Of a stretch of 64,000 bases of DNA, positions 36,580 through 48,203 are shown piece by piece. The translations under genes and the position numbers were made by a program. The stretch's first letter is position 1; every line of letters starts with the position of its first letter. Location: assembly GCA_028455995.1 (NCBI GenBank), contig JABELC010000001.1:2964501-3028500 (forward strand), written 5' to 3'. The stretch is from Scleromitrula shiraiana. Taxonomy: Eukaryota > Ascomycota > Leotiomycetes > Helotiales > Sclerotiniaceae. Below the pieces are notes generated by a model that searched no databases, was not told the DNA's origin, and saw nothing but the letters and a program-made list of their open reading frames with translations.

Positions 36580-39500
36580 CTAACTTGAAACACCCCCTAA
36601 TGCCTCCTTCGCTACGATCCGAAACTCCTCAGCAACGACCCCCAAAACATTGCATCTATTCTCGAAAGTCTCATTTAAGATATTGATAATATCCTGGTAT
36701 TGATATTCCGACATCCTGTCAACAAGTAGATTGATTGTACCTAGCAGCATCGTCTCTATGATTTGAACGTATTCACATTTCAAAATCTCTGTATCATATT
36801 CCAACCTCAACGTCAATCGATCAGAAAATGCTTGAAACTCACTACAGAGCGCGAATTTTGATCCTTCAGCCCACACAGGAATTGACTCAGCGCCAGGGAT
36901 GGAAAGTTTGTTTGCATTTTGTCGATCGTCGTGAAAGGTTACAACGCAATCAAAGAGCTGTTGATGAATAGAAGGGAAAGGTAAGCCAAGATGTGAGAGT
37001 AATTGGGCCCAAGGTATCGCATGAGCTAGTGCTAATTGCGAGGAGATGCGGGTTTGACGGAGGATTTCATGGGCGTTAAGTCTACAAGTGATATCAGTAG
37101 TGGTATAACAGAGGCGAACCGGCAGAGCTTCGAGAAATAGACCAATAACATTCTGATCTGCCGTCGACGATCTGTTGACATATGGAGAACCCAGAACGGT
37201 GTCTGTTCGTGCACAGATAGCTTGTAGAACAATACTCATTGCAGTCAGAGCGAATTGATGAAGTGATATAGACTCATTAGATGCCACAAGTAGTAGTTCT
37301 TCGTAAGTTTTGTATGGTACTTCACATATTGAAGAGACACCTTTGTGGGATCTTTTCTGTAGATGATGGGATCGCTTTAATTTGAGACCTCGGAGGTACG
37401 TAGACCAGAAGAGGAGGTCCTTTTCACCAGCGACTGTATTCCATCGAGTTACGTCAAAGTATTGTCGACAATCTTTGACCAATGACCTATCCTCATAAAG
37501 CTCTGTTATTTCAAAAAGTAGGCGATTTAATCCAGTGAGATCAATGAGTATGTGAGAAATGCTCATCGCGAACAGGGAAGATGAGATCTTGATCCTGACA
37601 AGCGAGTCCTTAGTAAGATCAAATGGACAGCTGATAAAGTGTTGGGAATCAATCTGATCCACCACACAAACTCTTATTGGCTCCTCGTAGATTATTCTTC
37701 GTACTGAACCATCTTGAAATGCAATGAATCTTGACCGTAACACTGTATGCCTTGCTAGGACAGCTTCGATGGATCTCGCAAGCTTTTTAAGATCAACCTG
37801 AGGCGACAAGTGAGCGAGGTAAGGGACGTTGAAAGCAACCTGTTGCTCTGAATGCATGTAGCGGTGCCACCAATCCATCTCCGGGGGTGATAAAGTTTCA
37901 ATTTTGAGATGTTCACCATTAGTGTAGTCTGTGCTGTCAAACTTGCCATTACTCAAGCATTGCCTTTCAATGATAGTAGCTAGCTCAGTAAGCGTAGAAG
38001 CAAGAATGACATCTTTAACCATTACCGGTACTCTCAGCCTTTCGCTCAATTGAGCGGCTAAGCGAAGCTGGAGAACAGAATGTCCGCCAAGGTCAGAAAA
38101 GCTGTCAGATCCACAAATCCTAAAGTCAGGGTCTAGGCCAATGAGGGAACGCCATTCTTCTGCAATTAATGCTTCAAATTTGGTAAGAACACTGATAATC
38201 TCGCATGAGCTCTGGTTACTTTCGGAGAGTGGTATCTGAGCGAGTTTCCGACCATCAATCTTCCCGTTCTTATTCAACGGCAATGCTTCCATGGCCACCA
38301 TGTACTTAGGGACGGCGTGTTGTGGAAGAGTTTCCTTGAGCGCTATTCTTAGTGCATTCACATTGACGTTCTTTGGTTCTACCCAGAGGGTGATATTACC
38401 GTTTTGTTGTGTTGCAAAAGCCTTTTTGATGATTGGCATCTCTTGACATGCTAAAACGGGGATTTCATCTAAATTGGTTCGGAAACCTCGAAGTTTGATT
38501 TGACGATCCTTGCGGCCACAGCAATGCAGGTTTCCTGAATAATCAAAGAATCCAATGTCCCCTGTACGGTACATTCGTTCACCACTGTTAAAGCTAACAA
38601 AAGGATCTGGTAGAAAATCCTTCTCGGTTTGCTTGGGATTATTGATGTATCCGCGGCTGACTTGCACACCAGCAACAAACAAGTTTCCAACAACTCCTAA
38701 TGGCTGGAGCTCGTAATGATCATTTAAAATATAAGCTCGAGTAGATGGAACGGGAGGTCCGATGTTTACAGATACACCAGCCTGTAATCGTTGCATGGTT
38801 GAACCAATCGTTGCCTGGTTCAAAAGTGACGTTAGAACGAAAGCTACGAAACACCACTTTTCGCATCTTACTAACCTCCGTTGGGCCATAAAGATTGTAC
38901 AATGTACGGCCAGAGTGCCACATCTCTACTATCTTCTGTGGAACAGGCTCTCCTGCAAAACAAAGCTATATGAAATTTAGTCCACATAATATGCTTTTGC
39001 GAGCGAGAAATAATCAACCTACAATCTTCAAATTAGGAAAATCGGAAGGGTTTAAACTTGTGGCCACAGATGGCGTGATGGTTGCTGCATCTACATATCG
39101 AAGAATCGAGAACGGGTCATCCCATTCTCGTCTCAATACCAGAGTAGCACCATAGCTCAATGCCGATAAGATTTCATTCAAGCATACGTCAAAACCCGTT
39201 GAAAGAAATTGGGCTATTCGAAGTCCAGGTCTACTATGAAGTCGATTCGGAATTGAATTTTGAAACGCAACAATTCCACGATTTTCGACGAGAACTCCTG
39301 TGTGTCTGTCAATATTAGTTCAAAGTTCCCAGACCATGACGTACCTTTAGGTTGTCCCGTACTTCCAGACGTAAAACACAAAAATGCTGATGCTCTGGGA
39401 TCGGTACATTTCCGAACTTTTCCACACGATAATGCTTCATATTGCAATAACTGATCAATACACAATGCGGGGGGTTCCGCTCCGACTAAGTGATCTAGTT

Positions 39501-42500
39501 GCGACTTATGAGTGCAAAGAAGTAGCTTCGCGTTCGCAAGTCGAGAAAGTTTTGCTCTGTATTCAGCTGAGTGGTCTATATCCAAAGGGCAATAAACTGC
39601 AGAAACTTTCAATACTGCCAGCAGCCCAATAATCCAATTTATTGATCGATCAGCAATGATACAAACTACATCGCCTGGTTGAAGAAACAATTGAATAATC
39701 CCAGCCAAATTATTGGTTCGACGATATAGCTCAGCGTAAGTTAGTTTAATATTCCCCTTTTCTAGTGCAAATAAATCGTAATTGACATGTGCTATTGATT
39801 CAAATTTCGTTATCACGGTGTCGTTGATACTATGCATGGAGGTTTCCTTCTTTCCCCAATTCCCAGTTGTAAGAATTTTATGGACTGTATTCTCAGAGAA
39901 TTTGCGGTTCAGACATTCTTGAATCGTATTTTCTGGGTGAAGCAATGCTCGTATAATATTGACGTAGGTATCTGCCATTATTTGGATGGTTGATTGGGAG
40001 TAAAGTTCGGTTTTGTACAAGAATTTTATTTGACCATTCCCTTCAACAAGAACAGTTAATGGCAAATCGGGGTACTCCTTGACGCTTGTTTCACGTAGAG
40101 GAGAGGTTAAATCTTGATCCTGATCCATTAAGTCATATTGTACTGACAATACGGAAGTATAAGCAGACAAATGCTCCGTGTTATGGCTGCCGAGGAATTT
40201 TGATAACAATTGAATAGAGGAGTGTATGCTGCGTATAAAGTTACCGGAAGTCTGAGTTCTACTTATGCTAGCTCTGAAAGGCAGTGTACTTAATAATGGC
40301 CCAATCATTGAATCTGCCCATTCAAACTTCAAGTTACGAGCAGAGACAACAGCCCCAAACAGAACTATATCAGCATTTGCGTATACTGAGAGAACAAGAG
40401 CCCATGCAGCATAGTAAATGGCTGCAGGAGTAACATTGATGGATAAAGAATATTGAGTCAGTGGCAGTTGCAGTTGCAAGTGAACACAATGCTCCGCATG
40501 AGTATGTGAGTAGCTTTCTTCTGGTTTGACCACCAATAACTCTTCGGCAGAATCAGGATATAAAAGTTTCTGCTCTTCCCAAAATGTAGAACTCTCGGAG
40601 ATCATTGCACTCTCTAGACTTTGAAGACTTTGAGCCGCGATTAAGAATGGAGGTGACGGTTCTACGTTCTGTCCAGATAAGATGGATTCAACTTTGTTGA
40701 GAATAAGCGAGGCTGAAAACCCATCAATTAGAGCATGGTGAATAGACCAAACAAGAACAACGTCTAAGGAATCTTGAATTCGTAGGATTGTAAAACGATT
40801 ACCCAGACCTGCAGCCGTGGCGGTCTTGACTAGCTCTTCCTCGACCTGATCGGTTTCAATGCTAACCTCAAACCACGGAGATGTCATATTTGGATCTAGT
40901 CGCTGTATATACTCTCCGTTTTGAATTTCAATGACAGTACGAAAGACAGGTTCTATCTGTGCAATGAGACTCCATGCAGCTCGTAATTCGCCTATCTCGT
41001 TGTTGGGACATTTTATAGTGTAATTTACAACGTTGAAATGTGGTGCCTTTAAACTACCATAGACAAACATGAGTTGAATGTTTGTCAATGGGACGAAAGC
41101 AGGATAATGACCGGATGCCAAAAATAACGGATTGCAGGATTTCGTTATTGATCTTGTGCCGCAGTTAAAATCCTGGCAAAAATCATCGATTGAGGAAGCT
41201 GTTAACAAGCTTTGAGCAGACACAGCATACCCACGTTTTCTACAAATAGCTGAAAGCCGAGCAGCTGTAAGTGAATGGAGTCCATGGCTAACAAATGATC
41301 TTTCTAGCTTGATATCTGAATATGATATCCCAACTGAACGGCAGAGTCCGCGCAACAGTACTGCAATAAATTCCTCACATGTCAGCTGGTCTTCACCCCT
41401 TCCATGAGAATCATATCGATTGACCATTACATTATGTAATATCTTGGAATCCACTTTTCCATTGACGGTTGTTGGAAAAGCTGTAAAGCCGTGGAGATGG
41501 TCGGGAACCATGTAATGAGGCATTAATTCTTGCAACCTTGATTTCAAAATCGTAAGATCGACATTTGTAGGTCGAATTGCGGTATACAAAAGTTCGTTGA
41601 TCAGAATTGAATGAGCAGCCTCAATCTTTGGTTCAATCGAGAGAATCCCACTGTCTACATCCACATCAAGGTTGACTAGAAACCCCCGTCTCTTAATCAT
41701 CCGATCTTTGCGACCACAGAAATAGATTGCTTTTCTTTCTCCAGGCATAAATTTGTATTTACAGTAGTCACCAGTTCGGTAGGTCCGGCGTCCATTCCAT
41801 GTGATGAATCTATCAGCAGTGCGATTCGTGTCATTCCAATATCCCCTCGCCAACCCTGGTCCAGATATGAATAGCTCTCCCTCTAGCTCGGCGGCTTGTA
41901 TTTCATTTGAGCTCTCGTCCACAATAGAAACTATCGCACCGTTGATGGGATATCCAAGTAAGCTTGGATCGAAGGCATTGAGTTTATGGGGATTAGGCAT
42001 CAGGGCTGTTAGAGTTGCGCAAGTCGCCTCAGTTGGCCCATAAGCGATCCATATTGGTCGACCTAGAGGCTCCCATGCTTCCAGCAAGTTTCGCGATGGT
42101 GTTTCTCCACCTAATATAATACGATCAAGGTTCGAATAATCGGAAGGAGCTTGTGGAGGATACATTGACTGTAGGATCGACGGTGTCACCACCAGAACGC
42201 TACATCTACGAACCCGCTGCTGAAAATTTGACCCGTTGGCAACAACCACAGTACCACCATTGCACAAGGTGTTGAACAAAGTACCCATGCAGGCTGTTTG
42301 TAGCATATACGTGTCAGTCTACTATAAAATTGATTTGACAGTCTTCACTCACCATCAAATGCGATTGATAAAACTAACAGAACCCTATCTTCGGGAGTGA
42401 CACAGTAGTTGAACGGTGGTGAGGATACAAAATGTGCTATAGAAGAGTGTTCGATCATCACTCCTTTTGGTTCACCCGTAGTCCCTGATGTGAAGAAGAT

Positions 42501-42947
42501 GCATGCTAAACTCTCTCCTGTGATTTCAGTCTTGCATAATGAACTTAGTTCACGGTTCAAATCAGCGTGGGCGTCCTCTGCACTAATTGTTATTGCATTT
42601 TCAACATGTAGAGGATCTCCTGTAAAGACGACAACCTTTGAATACAATCTTCGTAACACATCTTCAATCTTTGTTAGAGGCCATTGGGAGCGATCCAATG
42701 GCACATAGGCTGCGCCAAGTTTCAGAATGGCCAGTATCCCAACAATCGTATGAACGCAAGAATGCGCGACCAAAGGAACGATTTGACCAACAGCCACTCC
42801 ACATTGGCTCAGTTTTTCTACTAATAAAGAGGACCTGACATGAAGTTCATTGTAAGTCAGTGTTTGTACGCCATCCTCAACTGCCACATTATTCGGGTAT
42901 TTGTGACAAATTTCGAGAAATAAATCAACAACGGTTGAAGACGACAT
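36580..42947 (-). CDS. gliP-like: Two-module NRPS (A-T-C-A-T-C), GliP-like diketopiperazine synthetase
   Basis: Five exons (42947-42353, 42293-39345, 39297-39019, 38952-38876, 38814-36580) join in phase into 2044 residues; an in-frame ATG at 42989 could add 14 residues. A1 (about 10-500) has FFTSGTTGEPKG, IAYGPTEAT and TYRTGDYCKY. T1 has the carrier Ser in SHGLHSLTA (about 537). C1 has HHALIDG (about 718). A2 (about 1020-1450) has FTSGSTGQPKG, NLYGPTEA and MYRTGD. T2 has DLGGHS (about 1545). C2 has SHILIDL in place of HHxxxDG (about 1721). This is the order of GliP and SirP, which condense two amino acids to a diketopiperazine, but no third carrier domain follows C2. Substrate residues visible after the core are DA..G in A1 and DV..N in A2; I do not call amino acids from them. 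Confidence 0.92.
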
Positions 42948-43065
42948 TGCTACCACGGAATCATGACAACAAAAAACTTTCGACCTCATGAAATCAGGGG
43001 ATATATGGGGAAACGATTTGATGCCACTATGCAACTCAACGCGTTTCCATATCTACCTACAAAGG

Positions 43066-43076
43066 CCGGAAACCGG
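43066..43076. promoter_or_regulatory. Candidate Zn2Cys6 site CCGG-AAA-CCGG
   Basis: CCGGAAACCGG is a variant of the cluster palindrome with both outer bases changed. Confidence 0.5.
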
Positions 43077-43163
43077 CAATAGCCAGCATCTGTGCCGATC
43101 CGCATTCTAATCTCTAACTCAATTTTTCCATTTCGCCGAATGTATTCTGCAGCTAAACTGTAT

Positions 43164-43174
43164 TCGGGATCCGA
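43164..43174. promoter_or_regulatory. Candidate GliZ-type site TCGG-GAT-CCGA
   Basis: TCGGGATCCGA is an exact TCGG-N3-CCGA match, about 107 bp before the aminotransferase start. Confidence 0.65.
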
Positions 43175-43270
43175 TCATGGTTTGACAGATAGGTCTACTT
43201 CTGGAAAGCCTTTTGATGTTGAATTTCTGATCATAGAATTAATCAAACAAAGAATTTCTAGTCTGGCAAC

Positions 43271-44681
43271 ATGAGTCTTTCGAATCGAATTAATGAAAGC
43301 TTAGGGTTCATCCTACCAATGATCAAACTTCAGCTGGCACAAAAATGTTCAACAATACCACTGACAGATTTAGGGACAGCAGAGAATTGGCTGGTGCGTG
43401 ATGAACTTGTAGACTTTTTTCGGAGGGCAGTCTACAGGAATCTGTCATCGAAGGTAAGTGTAAGGTATGGAATACTTGGTGATACATATCTAATTTTCAA
43501 AGGATTTATCATACCAAAAAGGCTTCACTGGTGATCCAGAGCTTATAGAGTCGCTGAAGGACTTCATAAATATCCACTTTTCACCCTCACAATCAGTGGA
43601 ATCTTCAAACATATGCGTTGGCCCTGGGTGCGGCGCTATTCTTGAGTCTTTCCTGACCACTGTTTGTGATGAAGGAGATGAAATGCTAGTTATGGCACCA
43701 TTCTGGAGTAAGACATTGTTCCAAGATTTTGCATCTGATATTGACGAGAATAATTAGATGGCTTCCACTTCCAATTCCGCAGCCAGCCCAAAGTGAAAAT
43801 AGTTTCAGTACAAGCCCCCGACGAATCGTTGTTTAACGGAGGAGTCGTTCACTACCTTCAGCAGGCACTCACCTCTTCACAAGGATGTGTAAAGGGGGTT
43901 ATTATTTGCAATCCACATAATCCAATCGGACAGTGTTACACTCGGGAGGCTTTGTGTGAGATTGCACAGTTTTGCGAAAAACATAATCTGCACTTGCTAT
44001 CAGATGAGATATATTCGCTATCGATCTATAAAACGCACGAGATCAATGAGGTCGTGCCTTTTATATCGATGCTAGACCTTGATCTGCAAAGGTTAAAAGT
44101 ATCGTCCACGAGAGTACATGTTATTTGGGGTGTTAGCAAAGATTTCTGTTGTAGCGGGCTTCGACTTGTATGTACAATGCATATCTCGTGGAAACAAATA
44201 CCGCCTATTCAGCTAATTCTATAAGCAGGGTACCTTTATCAGCAGAAATAAGGAAGCTGTTTTAGGGGTCGCGGCGACCTCTAATACTCAGGTGTCATGT
44301 CTTACAGCATTATCCGTGAAGAAACTACTCAGGAATAAGGCATATCTGTTAAAGATAATGAACCTCAACAGAGCTCGCCTTGCAGTGGCCTATGCGACTG
44401 TATCAATTTTATTTCGAAACCACAACATTCAGTATTATCCCGCATATGCTGGAATATTCATTTGGGCAAAGTTGTCGCAGAAAGTAAAAACATGGGACGA
44501 GGAGGCTCGATTGGCTCAGGCGATAGAGAGGCAAAGAGTTGTGGTTAGTCAAGGGAAATCATACTCAGCATTCGAACCAGGTTGGTATCGACTTAGTTTT
44601 GCAATACCGCAAAAAGAATTAAAGAAAGCGTTGTTGAGGATGGTAGTCGGCATACAGAAGTTTGAGGAAGATATGATTTAA
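43271..44681 (+). CDS. gliI-like: PLP-dependent C-S lyase / ACC-synthase-like aminotransferase, GliI-like
   Basis: Four exons (43271-43453, 43503-43707, 43758-44167, 44229-44681) join in phase into 416 residues. It is a fold-type I enzyme: GPGCGAILESF near the cofactor phosphate site, NPHNPIGQCY, LLSDEIYS with the pyridine-binding Asp, and SKDFCCSGLRLG with the Schiff-base Lys at 257. The ACC-synthase-like subgroup includes GliI, which cleaves the two cysteinyl C-S bonds to release the reactive dithiol. The role is inferred from similarity and from the divergent arrangement with the NRPS. It appears intact. Confidence 0.9.
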
Positions 44682-44800
44682 TCGAGACCTAATTTCGAAA
44701 GGTGATTACATAATATTATACATGCTCACCGCCCAGTCATAGCCCTATTAACGCTAATACAAATATAGAGTTCTACCCTATAATCAATTTGGGGATCTAG
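44682..44800. other. Left flank of the AT-rich inverted-repeat element
   Basis: Ordinary-composition DNA downstream of the aminotransferase. It ends in TAG, which is repeated immediately after the element. Confidence 0.5.
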
Positions 44801-45645
44801 CCCTACGGTATCACGTATTCAGGGAGCGAACCTGAATAGAATTCAATGATTTCCCTAAATAAATTTTAAGAAATCGGTTATTTTAATGTTTAAATATATT
44901 AAAAATTTAAATATTGATATATTAAATTTATAATTAATTAAAAATTGAATTTTATATAATATAAATTAATCAAATTTAAATTTAAAGATTAATTTTAAAT
45001 ATATTTTAGATAAATTTTAACTAAAATTTATTATTAAATTTAAAGTTATATTTAAAATAATATTATTATTGATTTTATATTTTGATTATAAAAATATTTA
45101 ATTTTTTAATAAATTTTTATTAATTAAAAATTTATTTAATTTTTTATCAATTTGATTTAATTTATATAAATATAGCTTTAAATTATAAAGTTTTAATTAT
45201 TTCTAATTAACTTTAATTTTATTTTTTATAAATTAATAATTTTATTATTTTGAATAAAAATGATTTTTTATAGAATTTGAAGGTATATTTATATTATTCT
45301 TTAATATATATTAATATTAGTTTAAATATATTAATTAAATTAGAAAATAATGAAATATATTAATTATTATTAATAGTATATAATAAATTTAAAAATAAAA
45401 ATGCATTAATTTTATATGTAAATGCAAATAAAAATATACTAATTTTACATATAAACTTTATATTAATTTAGTTTTATATAATTATTTAAGATAAATTCAA
45501 AAGTTAATAAAGAATTGAATTTATATTAATAAAAAATCATTTCTTGAAAATCAACTTATAATGCGATTGAAATTTCAATTATAATGCAAAAATTTCTTTC
45601 CCTGAATAGTATTCAAGAAATCCCTGAATACGTGATACCGTAGGG
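44801..45645. mobile_element. AT-rich element with perfect 25-bp terminal inverted repeats (MITE or decayed DNA transposon)
   Basis: The ends 44801-44825 and 45621-45645 are exact reverse complements over 25 bp, starting CCCTACGGTATCACG. A TAG triplet flanks both sides and fits a 3-bp target-site duplication. The 845-bp element is non-coding. Its interior is overwhelmingly A and T, in sharp contrast to its ends and surroundings, as expected from repeat-induced point mutation or long decay. Short CCCTGAATA direct repeats lie inside the right end. No transposase frame survives. The superfamily is uncertain; a 3-bp T-x-x duplication is reminiscent of PIF/Harbinger. Confidence 0.85.
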
Positions 45646-45703
45646 TAGGCTTGAACAATCCAATATCATTACTTTATCCATCATTCTGCAACAAATAAGT
45701 CGC

Positions 45704-46495
45704 CTACCCTTCCGTCAGGCGAAATATTGAATGTCTTGCATCATCGCTTTTTCCAGAATCGCTTTGCTCCATAAATCCGCGTGTCCCCACAAACTTAGTT
45801 TCCCTCAGACCGCCAACAAAATCTAGATTGCTAACATGGGTTTGATGTGCAAGTTCAATTGCCCACTTCAACATTCTCGACCCCAATCCAATTCCACGAT
45901 ATTTCTTATGCACAGCCAAAAAGTAAAGGTGGCCGTCAATTCCTAGGGATCCTCTGCCTTCCCTAAAGACTGCTTGTCGCTCAAGCTCATCCATGAATCG
46001 CCTATGGACTTCTGCGGCCTGCTTATTTGGCCAGATTTGGAAATCTTCTAGGGCATTATATGCTCTAAGTTTCAACATCGCGATATCTGCTCGAATGGAA
46101 TTAGTTTCCACCTCCTGGTGAAATCTTGCGTTACATTCCAAAACCTTCAAGAATATTCACTCACTGTTAGGGTGGGGTGGAGCCAGCAAGTTACCGTCTA
46201 GACCAACGTAGAAGCAGCCAATGATTTTAGGCTCGTAGCTCCGAAAAGAGCTCCGAGGACGAAACTCGAGAACGTAAAACAAACATTTGCGGTCTGTCAG
46301 AACTCTCGGCAGAAACCAGTCTAGATACTCCTCGATCTCCAGATCACCAAATGTCAACTTGTCCCCAAAATCGCCTTCGGTTATTAGAGGCACCAATAAG
46401 CTCCTCAGGTTTGGGATATCAGATGGCATGGGACGTCTAACTTCAAACATTTCATCTGGAATACAGGACTTATTTGAATCATTGTTGGATGCCAT
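45704..46495 (-). CDS. GNAT-family N-acetyltransferase
   Basis: Two exons (46495-46165, 46086-45704) join over a 78-bp intron (GTGAGT, CTAAT branch, GCAG) into 237 residues. The acetyl-CoA loop motif KKYRGIGLGSRML (about 168-180) follows a LYFLAVHK strand, as in GNAT motif A. FMEQSDSGK near the C-terminus resembles the end of fungal GNATs annotated as toxin or polyamine acetylases. It is not part of the standard gliotoxin gene set; the sirodesmin acetyltransferase is of a different family to my knowledge. It could acetylate an intermediate or be a bystander. A CCGG-CTT-CCGA palindrome lies 147 bp upstream. Confidence 0.8.
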
Positions 46496-46895
46496 GTTCC
46501 ATAGAAGAATCCGGTCCAGAGCTACAATCAACGTCGAATATTTTATATATCTCAAAGTATTTAAATTTTAAATGTGGCAGGCCCTTTTATTGCTCTAAAG
46601 CTACATTGGATTTCTGCTGACCAAAATGGTTAGACTTTCCGCCGGCTTCCGAACACTCAAACCATTATTCTTTCGGGAAAACATTCTCTTTTCTTGGATT
46701 CCAACTTCATTTGGGCACACTAGACACACATTCTGGGTTCAGACTCACTATTTAGTTTTGCGAGTTTACCATACGTCAGACAATAAGAGTTCACACAATG
46801 GAAGTTGAGATAACTTAGATTAATCATAATCTAGAGTTCGTTGAAATCTTTCTGCAAAGCCATGTGTTAAAGCCAAATCCTGATCATAAAACCTT
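46496..46895. other. Promoter region of the GNAT gene
   Basis: No gene is seen. It contains the CCGG-CTT-CCGA site and the 3' flank of O-methyltransferase B. Confidence 0.5.
46642..46652. promoter_or_regulatory. Candidate Zn2Cys6 site CCGG-CTT-CCGA
   Basis: CCGGCTTCCGA matches YCGG-N3-CCGR upstream of the acetyltransferase gene. Confidence 0.5.
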
Positions 46896-48203
46896 TCATG
46901 ATATCTGAAGCGAAGGTCTTAGATCAATAGCTGCTGCCCACGCATTCCGCAATTTTGAGATATGGTCAACTTTCCATCCGCTTCTTTCAGCCAATATAGC
47001 CCACTCTGCTGCTGTTCTTTCACGGCCATTCACGGCCACCATCATGGTAATATCTCCATATCGAGTAATTCTACCACCGCGGCCCTCTGATAGAATGGAG
47101 TCAATGATAACAAGTCGGCTTTTTGGACCTTTTATGATTGCTGTGCGCACATTTGACAAGATTCTGACAGCGTCTTCATCATTCCAATTATGAAGACACC
47201 ACTTCATTGTGTATGCTTCGTAAGACGGAACTTCCTTCGTGAAATCACCCACGTGGAAATGAAGCATTCGGGATCCAACATCAGCAAACCTTCCCTCATT
47301 CTGCCTGAAAAATGGAGTAGTGAGATCAATTACACTTTCCAATTCAAGAATTGCTCCCTTGAGCTTTGAGTAGTTTCTCAACAAGGATGCTATAAAATCC
47401 CCCCCTCCACCTCCGATATCAAGAAGTGTCATATCATCTAGAGATGTCCAATCATAATCTGCAATCATACCAGGTGCTTGCGCTACTGCCCCACCCCCCA
47501 ATGTTCGATGAAACTTTTCCTCCAGACCATTTTCAGCAAAGAAGTGAAATAGACTTTTCTCGGTTTTGTAGTATATCTGAGCCGCACTTCGTGTCTCTCC
47601 TTGCTTTATTGCTTCAGGGAGCGCTTGACACATCTCATAGAATTCATTTCCATACAAATCCGTCCAGTTGTGCCACTGTGTCCAATGGTCCTTCATCAAT
47701 AACTTAGAAGCAGGATTGTTACTATAACTGTCTGTTGCCGGGCTGTATTGGAAGATTCCGTTGTTATGTAGTATCCGCATCACTTGACGTAATCGATGAG
47801 TCTGAACACTGGTCAAAGCAGCGAGTGCATCGACAGTGAGAGGGCCAGTGGATAACCTGTCAGGTATGTTATTTGACACGGCCGCCCAGAGGCATTTCGT
47901 GTCAATATATGCTATGGGGCGCCGTTAGATAGATGTTACTGGTTAATCTGCTTCGAACAGAAACATTGCTGTGGTGTGAATCTTACCAAGAAAACTCTCC
48001 GCTAAAATTAACGAGGGTGGTTGGAGCATTCGCTGAATGCGGTCCATCAAATCAACTGTTTGCAAGGCCAGATGAGAAGCAGATTTATCCGGCAGCTCAT
48101 TTCCGCTCTGAAGTGACTTCAATCGCTCATCTTCCAAGGATCCGCTGAGTGCATTACAAGCATTCTCGAGTGTGACATTAAGTTGCTTGAGTAAATTTTC
48201 CAT
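46896..48203 (-). CDS. SAM-dependent O-methyltransferase B
   Basis: Two exons (48203-47987, 47911-46896) join in phase into 410 residues. After the helical dimerisation region and a winged helix (LTVDALAALTSVQTHRLRQV) comes the SAM motif LLDIGGGGGDFI (about 236). KWCLHNWND holds the catalytic His region, and GRERTAAEW is near the end. It is a plant-type O-methyltransferase_2 protein, clearly distinct from copies A and C. The substrate is unknown. It appears intact. No palindrome was found by eye in its 5' flank. Confidence 0.88.

Larger units (their letters stand above)
42948..43270. promoter_or_regulatory. Divergent promoter of NRPS and C-S lyase genes
   Basis: The 323 bp between the NRPS and aminotransferase start codons contain CCGG-AAA-CCGG and TCGG-GAT-CCGA about 100 bp apart. 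Confidence 0.65.
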
